A stretch of 64,000 nucleotides of DNA from Pseudomonas hydrolytica. Lineage in GTDB: Bacteria > Pseudomonadota > Gammaproteobacteria > Pseudomonadales > Pseudomonadaceae. The translations under genes and the position numbers were made by a program. The stretch covers positions 868,001 through 932,000 of the forward strand of contig NZ_CP099397.1 in the NCBI RefSeq assembly GCF_021495345.1, in the 5' to 3' direction. Positions within the stretch are counted from its first letter, which is position 1; every line of letters starts with the position of its first letter. This document shows positions 55,864 to 63,832 of this stretch, piece by piece. The notes beneath the pieces were generated by a model, which was not told the DNA's origin, made no database searches, and saw only the letters and a list, made by a program, of their open reading frames with translations.

Positions 55864-55884
55864 GTAGGGTGCGCCGTGCGCACC
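55864..55884. repeat. REP-like inverted repeat (GGTGCGC family)
   Basis: GGGTGCGCC, G, TGCGCACC. A degenerate inverse half (GCGCAACACCCCCTACG) lies at about 55919-55936, so the two may form a pair between the convergent pxpA and DUF2218 genes. Confidence 0.65.
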
Positions 55885-55943
55885 AGCGAGTTTTTGCAAG
55901 CCACGCAGCGATTGGTACGCGCAACACCCCCTACGCAGGCCGG

Positions 55944-56243
55944 CTAGCGGGGGCCGTTCGGCTGCCAGTCCAGGGTCAGCGCCTCCTGCCAGGCGAAACG
56001 CTCGAAATGACTGGCCACCACCTCCTGCAGGCGTTGCAGTTCTTCGCTGCCGGCGGCCTCGACCCGCAGGCGCAGCCCGTGAGCTTCGGCCTGCAGCGAG
56101 GCCAGGCCGAAGGCGAACTCGATACGGCCCTGTTGCGCGTCGAAGCTGACCGGAATCTTGTGTGCGAAGTGCTTGCACAGCCGGCCGATGTAGCGCGCGG
56201 GCGTGTCGGTGGTGACGAAAGCGCTGCTGCTCAATGTGTTCAT
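55944..56243 (-). CDS. DUF2218 domain protein
   Basis: The 99-residue protein carries the DUF2218 pattern (TPARYIGRLCKHFAHKIPV, about 13-31). Function unknown. Family members are small cytoplasmic proteins often beside iron-uptake or siderophore genes. AAGGAG is well placed before the ATG at 56243. It follows the NAD(P)-binding gene by 75 bases on the same strand. Confidence 0.8.
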   Translation of the reverse strand: MNTLSSSAFVTTDTPARYIGRLCKHFAHKIPVSFDAQQGRIEFAFGLASLQAEAHGLRLRVEAAGSEELQRLQEVVASHFERFAWQEALTLDWQPNGPR

Positions 56244-56318
56244 CGCTGCTCCTTGGGTGCATTGCGCACCGGGTCTGCTGGTGGCCGCCGCTCCATCGCG
56301 TAGCGGCGGCAAGTCGGT

Positions 56319-56960
56319 TCAATAGGCCAGGGTGAAACGCTGACGGACATGCTGCGGCTGCTCGACTTCGTCCAGCAGCGCCACGGCCAGGTCCGCCAGC
56401 GAGATGCGTCCGGGCTGGTCGCCGTCCATCAGCAACTCGTCGCCTCCGAGGCGGAACTTGCCGGTGCGCGGCCCCGGCTCGAGCAGGGCGGCGGGGGAGA
56501 GGAAGGTCCACTCCAGCTCATGCTCGTCACGCAGCATGTTCAGTGCTTGGCGTGCGCCCTCGGCGCCTTCCTCGTACTCGGCGGGAAAATCCGGCGTGTC
56601 GATCAGCTGCAGGCCGGGGGCGACATAGAGGCTGCCGGCGCCACCGACCACCAGCAGGCGCCTGACTCCGGCCTGCCTGCTCGCAGCGAGGATGGCACGA
56701 CTGCCGGCGATGAACTGCTCGCGAATGTCGGCCACACCCCAGCCGGGGTTGAAGGCACTGAGTACCGCATCGTGGCCACGCAGCTGTTCGGCCAGCGCCG
56801 CGCTGTCGTGCACGTCCGCTCGCACGGCGACCAGATTGGCATGAGCGGGCAGTTTTTCCGGATGGCGTACCAGGGCGGTGACCTGGTGGCCGCGATTCAG
56901 GGCTTCTTGCAGCAGCGGCGCGCCGACGTAACCGCTGGCGCCGATCAGGGCGAGTTTCAT
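56319..56960 (-). CDS. NAD(P)-binding protein, atypical short-chain dehydrogenase (NmrA/YwnB-like)
   Basis: The 213-residue protein has the nucleotide motif IGASGYVGAPLL (6-17) of atypical SDR proteins and no catalytic YxxxK pair that I can see; AFNPGW and VGGAGSL follow, as in YwnB-type flavin or NADPH-binding proteins. It may act as a redox-state sensor or reductase. I start at the ATG at 56960, since MKLALIGASG is the family start. It is divergent from a LysR regulator, which may control it. Confidence 0.85.
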   Translation of the reverse strand: MKLALIGASGYVGAPLLQEALNRGHQVTALVRHPEKLPAHANLVAVRADVHDSAALAEQLRGHDAVLSAFNPGWGVADIREQFIAGSRAILAASRQAGVRRLLVVGGAGSLYVAPGLQLIDTPDFPAEYEEGAEGARQALNMLRDEHELEWTFLSPAALLEPGPRTGKFRLGGDELLMDGDQPGRISLADLAVALLDEVEQPQHVRQRFTLAY

Positions 56961-57059
56961 GGGGAGTGCCTCGGTGTGTGAAGGTGAACACATCATCCCT
57001 ATGGATAAACGCCGGAAAAACTGGCTTGATGCACTTGGATAATTAAGCAGGGCTTCATA

Positions 57060-57947
57060 ATGGAGCAGCTCAAACGCATGGCGCTGTTCGCCACGGTGGT
57101 GCAGAAGGGCTCGATGGTCGCTGCCGCCGAGGTCCTAGGCATGAGCGCGTCGGCCGTCAGCCAGCAGATCCGTCGGCTGGAGGAGGCCACTGGCGTCAGC
57201 CTGCTGCATCGCACCACGCGCAAGTTGACCCTGAGCGAGGCGGGGGCCCAGTTCTACGAGAGTTGCAGGCAAATCGTCGAGTTGGCCGAGCAGGCCGAGC
57301 AACGTCTGGCCGAGCAGCGTGACGCGCCGGTTGGTGAGCTGCGTATCGCCGCACCGGTCGGCTTTTCCGGGCCGGTGTTGAGTGAAGCGCTGGCGCCGCT
57401 CTTGAGCGCGCATCCGGCGCTGAGCCTGCGTCTGTTTTTCCAGGACGAGCAGATCGACCTGATCGAGCAGCGTATCGACCTGGCCATCCGCGTCGGCCAG
57501 CTGGATGACTCCAGCCTGGTGGCCCGGCATGTCGCGGACTGGCGCATGCTGGTCTGCGCTGCGCCGGCCTACCTGGCGCGCCACGTCTGGCCGACGCAGC
57601 CGCAGCAACTGCTCGATCTGGACTGGATCGCGCTGAACACCGAGCGCAGCCAGCATCTGCAGCTGCACGGGCCGGGCGGCGCAACGCAGCGCCTGCGTCT
57701 GGAAAGTCGCATCGCCTGCAACAACGTTCTTGCGGCGCGCCAGTTCACCCTGGCGGGCATGGGCGTTTCGCTGCAGCCGGAGCCGGAAATCCGCGAGCTG
57801 CTGGCGCGCGGCGAGCTGCTGGCCCTGCTGCCGGACTGGCAGCTGGAGCCGATCGGCCTGCATATCGTCACCCCGCGTCGCGACGCGCAACCGGCCAAGG
57901 TGCGCTATGCCATCGAGGCGCTAAGGCGGCATCTGGTCAGCGCATGA
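57060..57947 (+). CDS. LysR-family transcriptional regulator
   Basis: The 295-residue protein has the N-terminal winged helix (MALFATVVQKGSMVAAAEVLGMSASAVSQQIRRLEE, about 7-42, shown in parts here as FATVVQKGSMVAAA and SASAVSQQIRRLE) and the effector-binding part from about 90. It resembles DhcR/AaeR-type regulators. The divergent NAD(P)-binding gene, 99 bases away, is the natural target. Ligand unknown. Confidence 0.92.
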   Translation: MEQLKRMALFATVVQKGSMVAAAEVLGMSASAVSQQIRRLEEATGVSLLHRTTRKLTLSEAGAQFYESCRQIVELAEQAEQRLAEQRDAPVGELRIAAPVGFSGPVLSEALAPLLSAHPALSLRLFFQDEQIDLIEQRIDLAIRVGQLDDSSLVARHVADWRMLVCAAPAYLARHVWPTQPQQLLDLDWIALNTERSQHLQLHGPGGATQRLRLESRIACNNVLAARQFTLAGMGVSLQPEPEIRELLARGELLALLPDWQLEPIGLHIVTPRRDAQPAKVRYAIEALRRHLVSA

Positions 57948-58033
57948 TGATCAACAGTCGGCATCCGTCTCTGGCTGTGCGAGGATGGCCGGCAATCAAT
58001 CTCTCCATCAGAAAGGACCCGTGATTCGCACCG

Positions 58034-58921
58034 ATGAAGACGCCCAAACGTATTGAACCCCTGGTCGAGGATGGCCTGGTGGACGAGGTGCTTCGCCCGC
58101 TGATGAGCGGCAAGGAAGCAGCGGTCTATGTGGTGCGCTGCGGCGACGAGCTGCGCTGCGCCAAGGTCTACAAGGAAGCCAACAAGCGCAGCTTCCGCCA
58201 GGCCTCCGAGTATCAGGAAGGGCGCAAGGTGCGCGGCAGCCGCCAGGCGCGCGCCATGGCCAAAGGCAGCAAGTACGGGCGCAAGGAGCAGGAGCAGGCC
58301 TGGCAGAACGCCGAGGTCGCTGCGCTGTTTCACCTGGCCAGTGCTGGCGTGCGGGTGCCCAAGCCCTATGACTTTCTCGATGGCGTGCTGCTGATGGAAC
58401 TGGTCACCGATGGCGAGGGTGACGTGGCCCCCAGGCTCAACGACGTCGACCTGCACCCGGACGACGCCCGTGAATTCCATGCCTTCATGATCCAGGAGAT
58501 CGTCAAGATGCTCTGCGCCGGCCTGGTGCATGGCGACCTGTCGGAATTCAACGTGCTGCTCGGCCCCGACGGCCCGGTGATCATCGACCTGCCGCAGGCG
58601 GTGGACGCGGCGGCCAACAACCATGCCTTCAGCATGCTCGAGCGCGACGTGCGCAACATGGCCGAGTACTTCGGCCAGTTCGCCCCCGAGCTGAGATACA
58701 CCAAGTACGCCAAGGAAATGTGGGCACTCTACGAGGCCGGCAAACTGACGCCGCACACCCAGCTGACCGGCGAGTTCGCCGAACCTGAGGACGCCGCCGA
58801 TATCGATGCGGTGATGCGCGAGATCAAGGCCGCCCTGGCCGAAGAAGCGAAGAAACAGGCGCTGCGCAACGCCGAAGACGAGCCCAAGGACGTCGAACCC
58901 ACACCACCCTGGATGCGTTGA
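58034..58921 (+). CDS. RIO-type serine/threonine protein kinase
   Basis: The 295-residue protein is a bacterial RIO1-like kinase. SGKEAAVYVV (25-34) is the phosphate loop, K44 the ATP lysine, H166-D168 in VHGDLSEFN the catalytic loop, and D185 in IIDLPQ replaces the usual DFG metal motif (as IDxxQ in RIO1). A charged helical tail ends the protein. In archaea and eukaryotes RIO kinases act in ribosome assembly; the bacterial role is largely unknown. It is flanked by LysR and CueR genes, with no evident operon. Confidence 0.88.
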   Translation: MKTPKRIEPLVEDGLVDEVLRPLMSGKEAAVYVVRCGDELRCAKVYKEANKRSFRQASEYQEGRKVRGSRQARAMAKGSKYGRKEQEQAWQNAEVAALFHLASAGVRVPKPYDFLDGVLLMELVTDGEGDVAPRLNDVDLHPDDAREFHAFMIQEIVKMLCAGLVHGDLSEFNVLLGPDGPVIIDLPQAVDAAANNHAFSMLERDVRNMAEYFGQFAPELRYTKYAKEMWALYEAGKLTPHTQLTGEFAEPEDAADIDAVMREIKAALAEEAKKQALRNAEDEPKDVEPTPPWMR

Positions 58922-58929
58922 GAGGGGGC

Positions 58930-58950
58930 GTAGGGTGCGCCGTTCGCACC
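58930..58950. repeat. REP-like inverted repeat (GGTGCGC family)
   Basis: GGGTGCGCC, G, TTCGCACC: a slightly degenerate copy, 9 bases after the RIO kinase stop. Confidence 0.6.
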
Positions 58951-59002
58951 ATCTTCACACTGCGCCCGGTGCCGCGGGTGGGACTTTATAACTGGCGCGG
59001 CC

Positions 59003-59434
59003 CTACGGTTGACGGTGCGACGAACACCCCGGCGCACCGCAGCCCACCCCTTCCTCCAATCCCTGCAGAATCGGACAATCCGGCCGGCTATCGCCTTGAC
59101 AACTGTCGGCCAGCTCCACCAGCGTATCGCGTAACGCGCTCATCTCGGCGATCTTGCGTTCCAGTTCTGCGATATGTCCCTCGGCCAGCGCCTTCACATC
59201 GGCACTGGCGCGCTGCTTGTCCTGCCACAGGGCCAGAAGCCGGCCCACTTCCTCCAGAGAAAACCCCAGATCCCGCGCCCGCTTGATAAAGGCCAGGCGG
59301 TGCAGATCCGACGCGCTGTACTGCCGATAACCACTCTCCGACCGCCCGGCGCGCGGCAGCAGGTCGATGGACTCGTAGTAGCGGATCATCTTGGCGCTGA
59401 GGCCGGTGTGCTTGGCGGCTTGGCCGATGTTCAT
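59003..59434 (-). CDS. cueR: Copper-responsive MerR-family regulator CueR
   Basis: The 143-residue regulator has the MerR DNA-binding start (MNIGQAAKHTGLSAKMIRYYE) and the Cu(I) site C112 and C120 (SCQGDSRPDC) in exactly the E. coli CueR positions; S77, which marks +1-metal sensors, is also present. It activates copper export (copA) and oxidase genes. No target gene is in the window; copA may lie elsewhere. A Cys-rich tail (GCGAPGCSSH) is present. The T6SS-like operon converges on nothing here: it ends just upstream in the same direction. Confidence 0.93.
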   Translation of the reverse strand: MNIGQAAKHTGLSAKMIRYYESIDLLPRAGRSESGYRQYSASDLHRLAFIKRARDLGFSLEEVGRLLALWQDKQRASADVKALAEGHIAELERKIAEMSALRDTLVELADSCQGDSRPDCPILQGLEEGVGCGAPGCSSHRQP

Positions 59435-59470
59435 GGATGCAGCCTTCTTGTCGGCAGAAACTCCGCGTGA

Positions 59471-59815
59471 CTATGCCAGAGGGTTGAACCCGAAATGAAT
59501 CTTGAGTTGGCCGATGATCATGCTGATCCAGAATACCGTCAGGCTGAAGCAAGTGAAGTACAACCATATCGACAGGGGTAGGCTGACCCTGGGTTTGTTC
59601 AAGCCCAGGGTGTAGCGGAAGCTATAACGGTGCATCCGGCAGAAACGGTCGAAAGGGCTGACGGACTCCTGCCTGAAATCAGGAAGCCTGGAAAAGTATG
59701 GGTCGAGCCGACTTATCCCATGGAAGCACATGTAGATGCCGTTGAAGCCGCCGGCGACGAAAAGCAGCACCCAGACGAGGACCAGCACGATTTCCAGGGG
59801 CGATGCGTCACTCAC
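59471..59815 (-). CDS. Small two-pass membrane protein, paralogue B
   Basis: The 114-residue protein has two hydrophobic segments (about 8-30 and 82-104) joined by a basic, aromatic loop (ISRLDPYFSR... FDRFCRMHRYSFRYTLGLNKPR). It is a clear paralogue of the gene just upstream (RLD-YFS, PFD-F-R-H-YSF-Y-LG, WLYF--FSLT). The family is not known to me. As the last gene of a T6SS-type operon it could be an immunity or accessory protein. Confidence 0.72.
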   Translation of the reverse strand: MSDASPLEIVLVLVWVLLFVAGGFNGIYMCFHGISRLDPYFSRLPDFRQESVSPFDRFCRMHRYSFRYTLGLNKPRVSLPLSIWLYFTCFSLTVFWISMIIGQLKIHFGFNPLA

Positions 59816-59827
59816 GCCGGGATACGC

Positions 59828-60172
59828 CTAGGCAAAGGGGCCAATCTGTAAATACCTGCCGAGCGCCGCCAAGCCTAATGTGATCCAAATGATGGTGAGG
59901 CTGAAGAACGAGAAATACAGCCAGAGCGATAGACCCGCGCCTACAGTGGGGCGGCGTATGCCTAGCGAGTAGAGAAAACTGTACTTGTGCAATCTATAGA
60001 AACCATCGAATGGGCTCCGTGATTCCCAGCTTGGATCAGGCTTGCTGGAGAAGTACCTATCCAGCCTGCGAATCCCGAAGAAGGCAGCATAGACATGATT
60101 GAGGGTGCCGGTCACCAGTATGAGCAATAGGGTATTCGCCAGAACGGCCCTGACCGATAGTGTGGCGTCCAT
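59828..60172 (-). CDS. Small two-pass membrane protein, paralogue A
   Basis: The 114-residue protein has two hydrophobic segments (about 10-32 and 82-105) and the same central loop as paralogue B (IRRLDRYFSSKPD... SPFDGFYRLHKYSFLYSLGIRRP). Its ATG overlaps the DUF6708 stop by one base (TAATG), so translation is coupled. Paralogue B follows after 12 bases. Tandem duplication is evident. No known family. Confidence 0.72.
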   Translation of the reverse strand: MDATLSVRAVLANTLLLILVTGTLNHVYAAFFGIRRLDRYFSSKPDPSWESRSPFDGFYRLHKYSFLYSLGIRRPTVGAGLSLWLYFSFFSLTIIWITLGLAALGRYLQIGPFA

Positions 60173-61173
60173 TATCGGCTCGATTCATCGTCCGCTGTGC
60201 CTACCTGTCGGGCCAGCTCAGCCTCCCGCTCTGCGATAGCACGCTCCAGTTCCGGGGAGCGCTTGGCCCATTGTTCGGGTGGCAGGGGGTTTGACCATTC
60301 CACCGCTTCTGGGGCGGTCAGGTCGGGGATATTGGCGAGTTTTCGGATCAGCAGTACCGCAATCCAGGGCAAACCGAAAATGGTCAGGCCGAGAAAGGTC
60401 ATGCAGGCAGCACCGAACTGGCCTTGCTTCAGCTCGCGGAACAACTGCTGGAATGCCTCGATCCATGCCCCCAGGTAGCCGCCGCGCTGAACCTTCTCAT
60501 AGGCGTCTTCACGGGTGGTATCAGGCACCGCCTCCGGGCCGATTTCCATAAAGCTGCGAATACATTCCCACTGCGCCATGGAGCCAGTGCCACCTCCGGT
60601 ATTGAGCATCATCACCCAGCCCGGTTTGTTCTCCGAATAGGCCTCATGCTCCTGCCCTTCGAGGGGCAACCAGAGGATAAGTGCACCCTGCTTGCTGGCG
60701 CCGCCGGTATTGAGGCTAAGCGCGCTGGGGGACACAGCATGCACACGCTCCCAGGGAACGAACCAGTAGTTGCCGTCCGGCTCGGTCACGCAGACCTCAC
60801 GGCGCTGTCGGTTGAAGCGCAGGGGCGGTGTCAGTGGTTTACGCCATTGCTTTATAAAAAAGTACCAAAGCGGCCCCATGATCGCCGCCCCCACCAATGG
60901 GATAATCCCCAGATAGACCCAAGTTACACCTGGAACGGCAGAAGAGCTTGCAACGACCCAAACAGAAATCGCAATGAATACGAGGGACATGGCATGCAGC
61001 GTCATCCACCCCCCCCCCATGGCGAAACTACCGATATCCAGATAAACCGAGTTTTTGCGCCAGATGATATTCATCAGATCCTGGGGTGGCTGCCCGGTTG
61101 GTATCGGCAAAGGGGCCAGATGCTCCTGTTGGCGGAGAAAGCCGCGTTCGATATCGCCGGCCTGTGCGTTCAT
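60172..61173 (-). CDS. DUF6708-type membrane protein
   Basis: The 333-residue protein has two hydrophobic segments near 58-80 and 85-107 and a third near 265-287, with a soluble middle part (PLRFNRQRREVCVTEPDGNYW, WFVPWERVHAV) that fits DUF6708. These proteins are found in T6SS effector/immunity clusters; their function is unknown. Its ATG overlaps the upstream pseudogene stop (TAATG) and its own stop overlaps paralogue A (TAATG), so it belongs to the same operon. The C-terminal tail (about 300-333) is charged and helical. Confidence 0.7.
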   Translation of the reverse strand: MNAQAGDIERGFLRQQEHLAPLPIPTGQPPQDLMNIIWRKNSVYLDIGSFAMGGGWMTLHAMSLVFIAISVWVVASSSAVPGVTWVYLGIIPLVGAAIMGPLWYFFIKQWRKPLTPPLRFNRQRREVCVTEPDGNYWFVPWERVHAVSPSALSLNTGGASKQGALILWLPLEGQEHEAYSENKPGWVMMLNTGGGTGSMAQWECIRSFMEIGPEAVPDTTREDAYEKVQRGGYLGAWIEAFQQLFRELKQGQFGAACMTFLGLTIFGLPWIAVLLIRKLANIPDLTAPEAVEWSNPLPPEQWAKRSPELERAIAEREAELARQVGTADDESSR

Positions 61174-61545
61174 TACTGATCCTCGGGAGTCAAGACTGTC
61201 CGTTCGACCTCAACGGCGGGTAGGCTGTCGCTGAGCAATGGGCCGTCGCTGCTGCCATGCTCGGTAATACTGGTACCACGGATGATATAGCGCATGCCCT
61301 GGGCACCACCGACCACTAGTTGGCGGGGTTAAGGGTGCCGGTCAGCATGGCCAGGGGGTTATGGTAGATCACCTGCAACTGCCAGTAGCTGCCCTCCGGC
61401 TGTGCCGGCAGCTTGCCGCTCAGGCGCAGGCCCATACCCTGATGGATGGACAGCCACTGGCTGTGCACAGCGGCCAGCCAGTGGTGGGTGCAGTCGGTGG
61501 TAGAGACACTCTCCGGCTAGGTCAGCAACCCGGGATGGCGAACAT
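61173..61545 (-). pseudogene. Broken small gene in the T6SS-like operon
   Basis: Between the Tle1-like gene and the DUF6708 gene I find pieces of one former gene in different frames. A start is MFAIPG (ATG at 61545) whose frame ends at once in TGA. The next 66 codons follow a TAG at 61517-61519 (start PESVSTTDCTHHWLA, end ...AMLTGTLNPAN, TAG at 61316). The last 47 codons (VVGGAQGMRYIIRG... LTPEDQ) are in another frame and end with TAA overlapping the DUF6708 start. Two frameshifts and one stop would need repair to give about 125 residues. I do not recognise the family. The conserved TAATG overlap suggests it was once functional. Confidence 0.7.
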
Positions 61546-61550
61546 CGTGA

Positions 61551-63365
61551 TCACGAAGCCACATCGAATCCGCGCAACGCAAAGAAGCTCTGCCCTTGAA
61601 ACTGCTGTGCTGAGCGCTGCGCGACGCTGAACACGAGTCGATCATGGACGAAGTGTCCGAAGAAGCGATGCACGGACTCACTGACTTCTCTGGGGTTCTT
61701 GTCGAACCATTCCGACAGCAGTACCAGCCAGATATCGGCCTGCTCCCGCGTACCCGCTGCGCGCCAGCCCAGCTTGGGATTGTTCAGGGCCAGGCGCATG
61801 TCATTGGCCTCTTCATCGACCTCTTCCAGCCAGCCGAAGTCATCCCGTAGCCTGGCGCGCTCGTCGGTGATGGCTTGCAGGCGCTGTGTACGGTCATCAC
61901 GTTGCGCCGCAGTTTCGCGAGAGATACCAAGCATGCCGCTCATGCTGCCCAGTGCACTGATGCGCAGGCGCTCTTCCTCTTCTGCCAGTTGTCGCAGGCG
62001 TTCCTGGTAGGGCCTCCACAGCGCGGCCAGCCAGCGGATGTACAGACGCATATGGGCGGCGAAGAGCAACTCCTGCGGGCGCATGGGGGCGACGGCATAG
62101 AAGGGCTTGACGCTCTTCAATTCGGCGATGCTGGTTTGCGCCTCGCGCTCATAATGGCGGCTCAGCCCTTTGGCGCTGGCCTGCTCGAAGTGATCGTTGA
62201 AGATAAAGAGAGAGGCAGTATCCGCATCGATTTCATACAGCTGATCCAACGAAGGAAATGGCGCCCCCGCTCTGCGCGCGGCGTGATACATCTCATGCAG
62301 GCTCACCAGGGCCAGTTCGGCACTGGGCTTCTGCTCCCCGGGGAGCAGGCTGCCGCCGATATCCTCGCTAACGCCGGGCATCCATTTCTCCCGCCAGTTG
62401 GCCTTGCTGCTGCCAAGCAGGCGAGCACGGCGGTAGAAGCGACGTTCATGGGCCGCCACCAGATGCAACGCCTGCTTGACGTGCTCGGGCAAGGGGCCGC
62501 CATCGTCCAGCACGGTGCGCACGGGCAAGGGCAGGTAAGGAAGGTCGACATGGCTGCGGTCAACACCATCGAAGAGCCCAGCAAAGAGGATAGTCAGCGT
62601 CTTGCCCTGATAGCGGTAAGTGCCGTCGGCGGGTTGCGGCTCACGGCTTAGCAGTTCATGCAGGAAGGCGCGTGCCAAAGTGGCGCCGTAATCGAAGCCA
62701 TAGACGGTCAATTCGATCCGTTTGAGAAGGGGGCGACCGGTTTGTGCCTCGATCTTGCCTATTGCGTCATTGATGAAATCAATTGCGCCCTCGATACGCG
62801 TATCAGCGCCGGTCTTCAACAGCTCGGCTACGAAGGCGTTATCACGCACAGGAGCCAATAGCTCGACGCTGGCATCGATTAAAGCTCCCTGGAGCAACTT
62901 CCCCGCCTTGACAGGCTTTTGCAGAAAGGCCTTGAGGTCTCGGCTGATGCGTTCCCACCAACTGCGTTTGGCATCGAGGATATCCTTAGCAGTCTCGATG
63001 GCCTCATCCTTGACCGCGTCAGCCGGTATATCGCTGGCCGTCGACTCGAAGCTAGCTAGTCCACTATTGGCGATTAGATTCAAGTCAGCGGAAAAATCCT
63101 CACCCAGGCCGGATGCATAGAATTTTCTATATGAAAAGAGTGGATCCTGAGGCTGATTGGGTTGATCAAACTTATGTACAAGGAACAGTTTAGCGATGTT
63201 ACTGACCCGCCCCGTTTGCATATCCTTGATGCGGTGACGCCCGAAGCCGTCGAAGAAAAAACCGATCCTCAAGGTATGTTCACAGGGCGCGATATGCGAG
63301 CTGCGTTGCGCAGGGTTGCAGCGTGCGGACATGGCCGCTGCCTGTTCGGCAATGGTGTTGCTCAT
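61551..63365 (-). CDS. Tle1-like (DUF2235) protein with altered catalytic site, candidate T6SS effector
   Basis: The 604-residue protein resembles the T6SS phospholipase Tle1: IGFFFDGFGRH (about 34-44) is like the FFDGTGNN start, PGVSEDIGG (D335) like GVHSDIGG, and FVHDRL (H574) like the YVHDS motif. The nucleophile elbow, normally GFSRG, reads G223-F-D225-Y-G227. This Ser to Asp change needs at least two base changes, so it is not a sequencing slip. So the expected Ser-Asp-His triad lacks its Ser. A coiled, charged segment lies near 470-520. Its ATG overlaps the DUF3304 stop by four bases. It may be an inactive or differently acting effector. Confidence 0.75.
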   Translation of the reverse strand: MSNTIAEQAAAMSARCNPAQRSSHIAPCEHTLRIGFFFDGFGRHRIKDMQTGRVSNIAKLFLVHKFDQPNQPQDPLFSYRKFYASGLGEDFSADLNLIANSGLASFESTASDIPADAVKDEAIETAKDILDAKRSWWERISRDLKAFLQKPVKAGKLLQGALIDASVELLAPVRDNAFVAELLKTGADTRIEGAIDFINDAIGKIEAQTGRPLLKRIELTVYGFDYGATLARAFLHELLSREPQPADGTYRYQGKTLTILFAGLFDGVDRSHVDLPYLPLPVRTVLDDGGPLPEHVKQALHLVAAHERRFYRRARLLGSSKANWREKWMPGVSEDIGGSLLPGEQKPSAELALVSLHEMYHAARRAGAPFPSLDQLYEIDADTASLFIFNDHFEQASAKGLSRHYEREAQTSIAELKSVKPFYAVAPMRPQELLFAAHMRLYIRWLAALWRPYQERLRQLAEEEERLRISALGSMSGMLGISRETAAQRDDRTQRLQAITDERARLRDDFGWLEEVDEEANDMRLALNNPKLGWRAAGTREQADIWLVLLSEWFDKNPREVSESVHRFFGHFVHDRLVFSVAQRSAQQFQGQSFFALRGFDVAS

Positions 63366-63832
63366 GGCGTAGTACCTTCCTTGGGTGCTTCCTTGAGGTT
63401 TTCATAAGGGCTGTCCAGATTGGGGCTCCAGAACAGACGCACCTGATCCCCCGGAAAAAAGTGCACATGCAGATACTTGTCTTGCCGGGTGCGGTGCGGG
63501 TTGGGCACTTGCCGGGTGATGGTCTCTTTTTCAACGCCCTGGCGAACCTGTTCCCCGGTGCGTCCCTTGATCCACTGCACTGTCAGCACATCGCCTTCGA
63601 TACGCGCGCAGCATACGGCCCCACCATTGCCACCCCAGGCCTCGTTGACGAAATAGCTGAAGACAGGTCTATCCGTATGGTTGTGTCCATACAGAATGGC
63701 GCCGGGCATACGGGTGTAAGCCCAGGCTGCATAGGTGAGCACCAGCGCTACCGGCAGCAACAATTTGATCAGCGATCTGGCCGAGGCCGGCAAGGCACGC
63801 CAGCGGCGGAGCCCTTTATTAATGCGGTTCAT
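63362..63832 (-). CDS. DUF3304 domain protein, candidate immunity protein (copy 2)
   Basis: The 156-residue protein has one N-terminal membrane helix (about 21-41), not a lipobox, then the DUF3304 domain (VNEAWGGNGGAVCCARI, about 62-78; paired Cys). Such proteins are encoded beside Tle1 effectors and are thought to be immunity proteins in the periplasm. Its ATG overlaps the end of copy 1 by 14 bases and its stop overlaps the Tle1-like start by four. The end (QDKYLHVHFFPGDQVRLFW) is nearly identical to copy 1. Confidence 0.8.
   Translation of the reverse strand: MNRINKGLRRWRALPASARSLIKLLLPVALVLTYAAWAYTRMPGAILYGHNHTDRPVFSYFVNEAWGGNGGAVCCARIEGDVLTVQWIKGRTGEQVRQGVEKETITRQVPNPHRTRQDKYLHVHFFPGDQVRLFWSPNLDSPYENLKEAPKEGTTP

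Noticed and set aside
61361..61630. Plus-strand frame of 89 codons in the T6SS-like operon
   Set aside because: It is antisense to the broken gene and the Tle1-like end, without a ribosome site.
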